A program made the position numbers and the translations under genes. Positions 61,507 to 64,000 of a DNA stretch of 64,000 bases are shown piece after piece (position 1 is the first letter of the stretch; every line of letters begins with the position of its first letter). Where the stretch lies: contig CP141139.1 of the NCBI GenBank assembly GCA_035236585.1, positions 50,599,217 through 50,663,216 on the forward strand, given 5' to 3'. The notes beneath the pieces are model-generated. The model was not told where the DNA came from, did no database searches, and was given only the letters and a program-made list of their open reading frames with translations. Origin of the DNA: Warburgia ugandensis. Lineage: Eukaryota > Streptophyta > Magnoliopsida > Canellales > Canellaceae.

Positions 61507-62755
61507 ATGACATTGCATATGCCCATTTTAGATTATGCACCACCACAGAGTCTCTTGCAACTTCATGCCAATCGCTTGGTTTCTGGTAACCTAAATAATG
61601 CAATGGTTGCCACCAGACTCATTGAATCATATGCGAAGATGGGTAATATTGAATCCGCCAGATGGGTCGTTGATACCCTTTCCAGACCAGATTCCTTTAT
61701 GAGGAGTATCTTGATCAAAAGCTTTGTTTCAAATCGAGCTTTCACAGAAGCCGTTTCTCTTTACCATGAAATGCAGTATCAGCAACTTTGTATGTACTGA
61801 GCGGAAAGTCATTGTATGGACTGCAATGATTTCGTCTGACAATCAGATCTGACCAATTGAGAGAGGCACTAGACGTTTATCTTGAGATGCAAGATTCTGA
61901 GGTGAAACCCAATCGAGTAACCATGATGGCAGTTCTACAGTCTTGTGCTCAGTTAGGATACGTCAAGGAGGGGACTTCAACTCATGGTTTTATTATCAGA
62001 ACTAGGATGAGTCTTGACTTAGATCTCTTGGGTACAGCACTTATAGACATGTATGCTGATTGTCAAAAGATCAGACATTGCTATCAAGTGTTTGATAGGA
62101 TGCAGGAGGAATCCGTTGTCTCATGGAATTCGCTCATACAGATCATGCTCAGCATGGGTTCTCAGAGGAGGCATTGACACTCTTTGTTAAGATGCTGACT
62201 GAAGGATTGTATGCTGACAGAGAGGCTGAATAATTCACCCTGGCATGTTCTCTGTCTGTTGTGCACATATTTGTTGCTACTATCTAGGGAGTCAAATCCA
62301 AGCCCATATTGCCATAAATGGTTTTCAATGCAATGAATTTGTTCAGAACCCCCTCATGAATATGTATTGTAAATGTGGATTGGTGGATGTTGCCTATGAG
62401 ATCTTTGATAAGATGCAAGAGAAAAGTGGGGTAACATGGAATTCAATGATAGATGGATTTGCTCAGAATGATAATTCAGGAGAAGCAGTTATCTGACAAA
62501 ATGTATGCTGAGGGTCTTGAGATGGATAAACATACCTTTGCGAATGCAATTCAAGCTAGTTCTCATTTTGAGTTTCTAGAGAAGGGAAGATGGTTTCACC
62601 ACAAGGTGATATACCATGGTTTAGGGAAAGACACTTAAGTGAGTCAGGACAGAGCTGACATGTATGCAAGGTTTGGGGATATACAGACGTCAAGGATGGT
62701 CTTGATAACATAAAAGAAAAGAATGTGGTGTCTTGGAATGCTATGATTAAAAGAA
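61507..62755 (+). pseudogene. PLS-class pentatricopeptide repeat gene, broken
   Basis: The ATG at 61507 opens a normal PPR N-terminus (LLQLHANRLVSGN, then ATRLIESYAKMGNIESARWV, then PDSFMRSILIKSFVSN) that stops at 61798. A different frame resumes at about 61857 with REALDVYLEMQ, VTMMAVLQSCAQLG, HGFIIRT, ALIDMYADC and VSWNSLIQ, followed by a frameshift (62140). A stop at 62232 precedes GSQIQAHIAINGF, NPLMNMYCKCGLVDVA and TWNSMIDGFAQN. A further shift (62495) leads to TFANAIQASSHFE and KGRWFHHKVIYHGL, and the last block VVSWNAMIK ends at 62750. Several repeats between 61800 and 61857 and the whole C-terminus are missing. PPR proteins bind organellar RNA; this copy cannot. The block order resembles the Arabidopsis PCMP-E66 (At1g69350) type; that comparison is from memory. 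Confidence 0.9.
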
Positions 62756-62796
62756 ATTTATTGATTGTAACATTCGGTCACTTCTACCATATATAT

Positions 62797-63115
62797 ATAT
62801 TAGCAGTTGTAATTTCAGTAAGCAGTTGTAGGTGTAAAGAACAGGTAACATTTGACTGGCTGAAAAAAGTTTATAACTGCCATTTCTTCTAACTTTTTCT
62901 ATTTTCTACTTTTCTCCAGCCAATCAGATAATACCTGCTCCTTGCACCTGCATGACACAATATATATACATATAGGGGTGTGTTAATTTCAGTTGTTTCA
63001 TGCAGGTGCAAAGCGCAGGTGACATTTGATTAGTTGGAAAAAAGTAAAAAACAAAAAAAGTTAGAGAAAATGGCAGTTAGAAACTTTTCAGTGGGCAGCT
63101 GAAATTACAACTCCC

Positions 63116-63140
<25 letters not shown>
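62797..63140. mobile_element. Foldback/MITE-like element with long inverted arms
   Basis: The left end 'agttgtaatttcag' (62804) is inverted at the right end 'gctgaaattacaactc' (63097). Inside, 'ataactgccatttcttct' (62871) pairs with 'agaaaatggcagttaga' (63065), and 'gctccttgcacctgcatga' (62937) pairs with 'tcatgcaggtgcaaagcgc' (62999). The arms are about 115-150 bp. TA repeats flank both sides, so the target was probably TA-rich. The left arm also contains a smaller internal hairpin (62829 with 62945). Confidence 0.75.
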
Positions 63141-63149
<9 letters not shown>

Positions 63150-63714
63150 TGCGGCCACTTCTGACAGTGTAATAGCTCGGCATTAACGTTATACTGTTCT
63201 AGTCTGTTGTTAACTTATGTAACCCATCTGACGATTGTACTTAAGTCATACATGTGTAATACTGACCATTGTAACCCATATGACGATTGTTCTAGTAATA
63301 CTGACATGTGTAATGAAGGCCAATAATTTGAAATTGAGCAAGCATCACTAGGGTGGTCATTTTCTGTAAACTCTAAATAGTTTTCTGAAACGCTTAATGA
63401 TCATACTAAGAGTATGGGAGTAACAAGGAAATCCCATAGTGAACATTGAGAACCCCACTTTTCACCTTTGTTCTTAGATGGGCAGCATCAATGCGTAATA
63501 TTCAACAGCAAGGACTCTTACCAGCTTCAAGCTCATTTGGGATTCTGATTAGATCCAAAAGTTAATGAGGACTGATCAGAGATTGCCGTATATAATGAAT
63601 GTTAATAATTGTTTCTATGGTTAATCTATTTACAAGATTCAGATCCCGCACACCTACTTATCTACTTCTATGAGACTATATCCAAGCATCTTCCTCGAAT
63701 CTCTCTCCTTTGAT
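63141..63714. other. Gene-free stretch between PPR sequences
   Basis: 'gtaaccca(t)ctgacgattgt' recurs at about 63220 and 63272, with 'catgtgtaat' twice, a small diverged duplication. The part near 63700 may hold the remaining C-terminal codons or 3' UTR of the minus-strand PPR sequence. Confidence 0.4.
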
Positions 63715-64000
63715 AAGCCCTTATTCTTTCTACTTCCTTCCAAGCACAAGCTTCTGCATATATGTTTGACATTAGTGCGTAAGCACCTGAGCTTTCAGGC
63801 TCTAAATCCAATAGATGACTCCCAGTAACCTCTCCTAACTTGGAACTTTTATGGACCCTACAAGCAGCAAATAAAGCACTTAGTGCACTAGTGCTATCCC
63901 TTAGGGGTAAACACCTTACAAGATCACATGCTTCTTCCTGCCAACCAGCCCGACCTAGTTAGATGTTCAGAAGTCATGGATGGAAGAACTGCTGACCCTC
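63715..64000 (-). CDS. PPR protein, E-domain C-terminal part (runs off the window)
   Basis: Read from the right edge on the minus strand, one frame gives GWQEEACDLVRCLPLRDS, then LSALFAACRVHKSSKLGEVT, then HLLDLEPESSGAYALMSNIY, then AWKEVERIRA. These are the end of the last PPR motif and the E motif (AACRVH, LGE, LxPE, YxLxSNIYAE, WxExxRIR) of PLS-class PPR proteins, which act in organellar RNA editing or processing. After IRA the frame appears to shift near 63715, so the end may be broken. The 5' part lies outside the window. It is opposite in strand to the pseudogene at 61.5 kb and could be a separate gene or an inverted piece of a relative. Confidence 0.75.

Overview
This is a stretch of nuclear DNA from a flowering plant. 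The signs are GT-AG introns, a chloroplast ClpF-type gene split into nine coding exons, a type I MADS-box gene, PPR genes, and plant-type LTR retrotransposons, RTE and L1 LINEs and an Au-like SINE family. The A+T-rich intergenic DNA and very long CT microsatellites fit many angiosperms. I cannot name the species; a magnoliid or another early-diverging lineage is only a guess.

Layout. 1-947 is CT/C-rich sequence with an old duplication. About 1.8-4.0 kb is the 3' part of a long LTR. At 5294-11407 a minus-strand solo LTR is split by a plus-strand solo LTR of the same family (6354-9585); both have recognisable target-site duplications. At 13086-13886 (minus) is an intact M-gamma MADS-box gene. 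16-19.3 kb holds microsatellites, a MITE copy and a perfect 139-bp duplication. At 19389-29847 (minus) is a structurally complete Athila-like Ty3/gypsy element with CTTAC duplications on both sides, two LTRs, a tRNA-Asp-type primer site and decayed gag and protease, but no visible reverse transcriptase or integrase. 30-36 kb is intergenic, with CT repeats, an RTE 3' end and a three-unit ~470-bp tandem array.

The main gene is CLPF (40051-53628, plus): nine exons, 332 residues, with UVR motifs followed by a YccV/HspQ-like domain. It probably acts as a substrate adaptor for the plastid Clp protease. Its introns hold most of the SINE, RTE, L1 and MITE insertions in the window, and intron 5 alone is 7.2 kb. 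Downstream, 54-59.7 kb holds RTE and L1 remnants. At 61.5-62.75 kb is a broken PPR gene (plus), followed by a foldback element. A different PPR coding end (minus) runs off the right edge.

The genes do not form a pathway. Only the MADS gene and CLPF look intact. I found no clearly novel gene system. The more interesting points are the gag/protease-only Athila element, the nested solo LTRs, the tandem array with a conserved open frame, a MITE family, SINE fragments sharing one breakpoint, and the one-sided orientation of the CT repeats.
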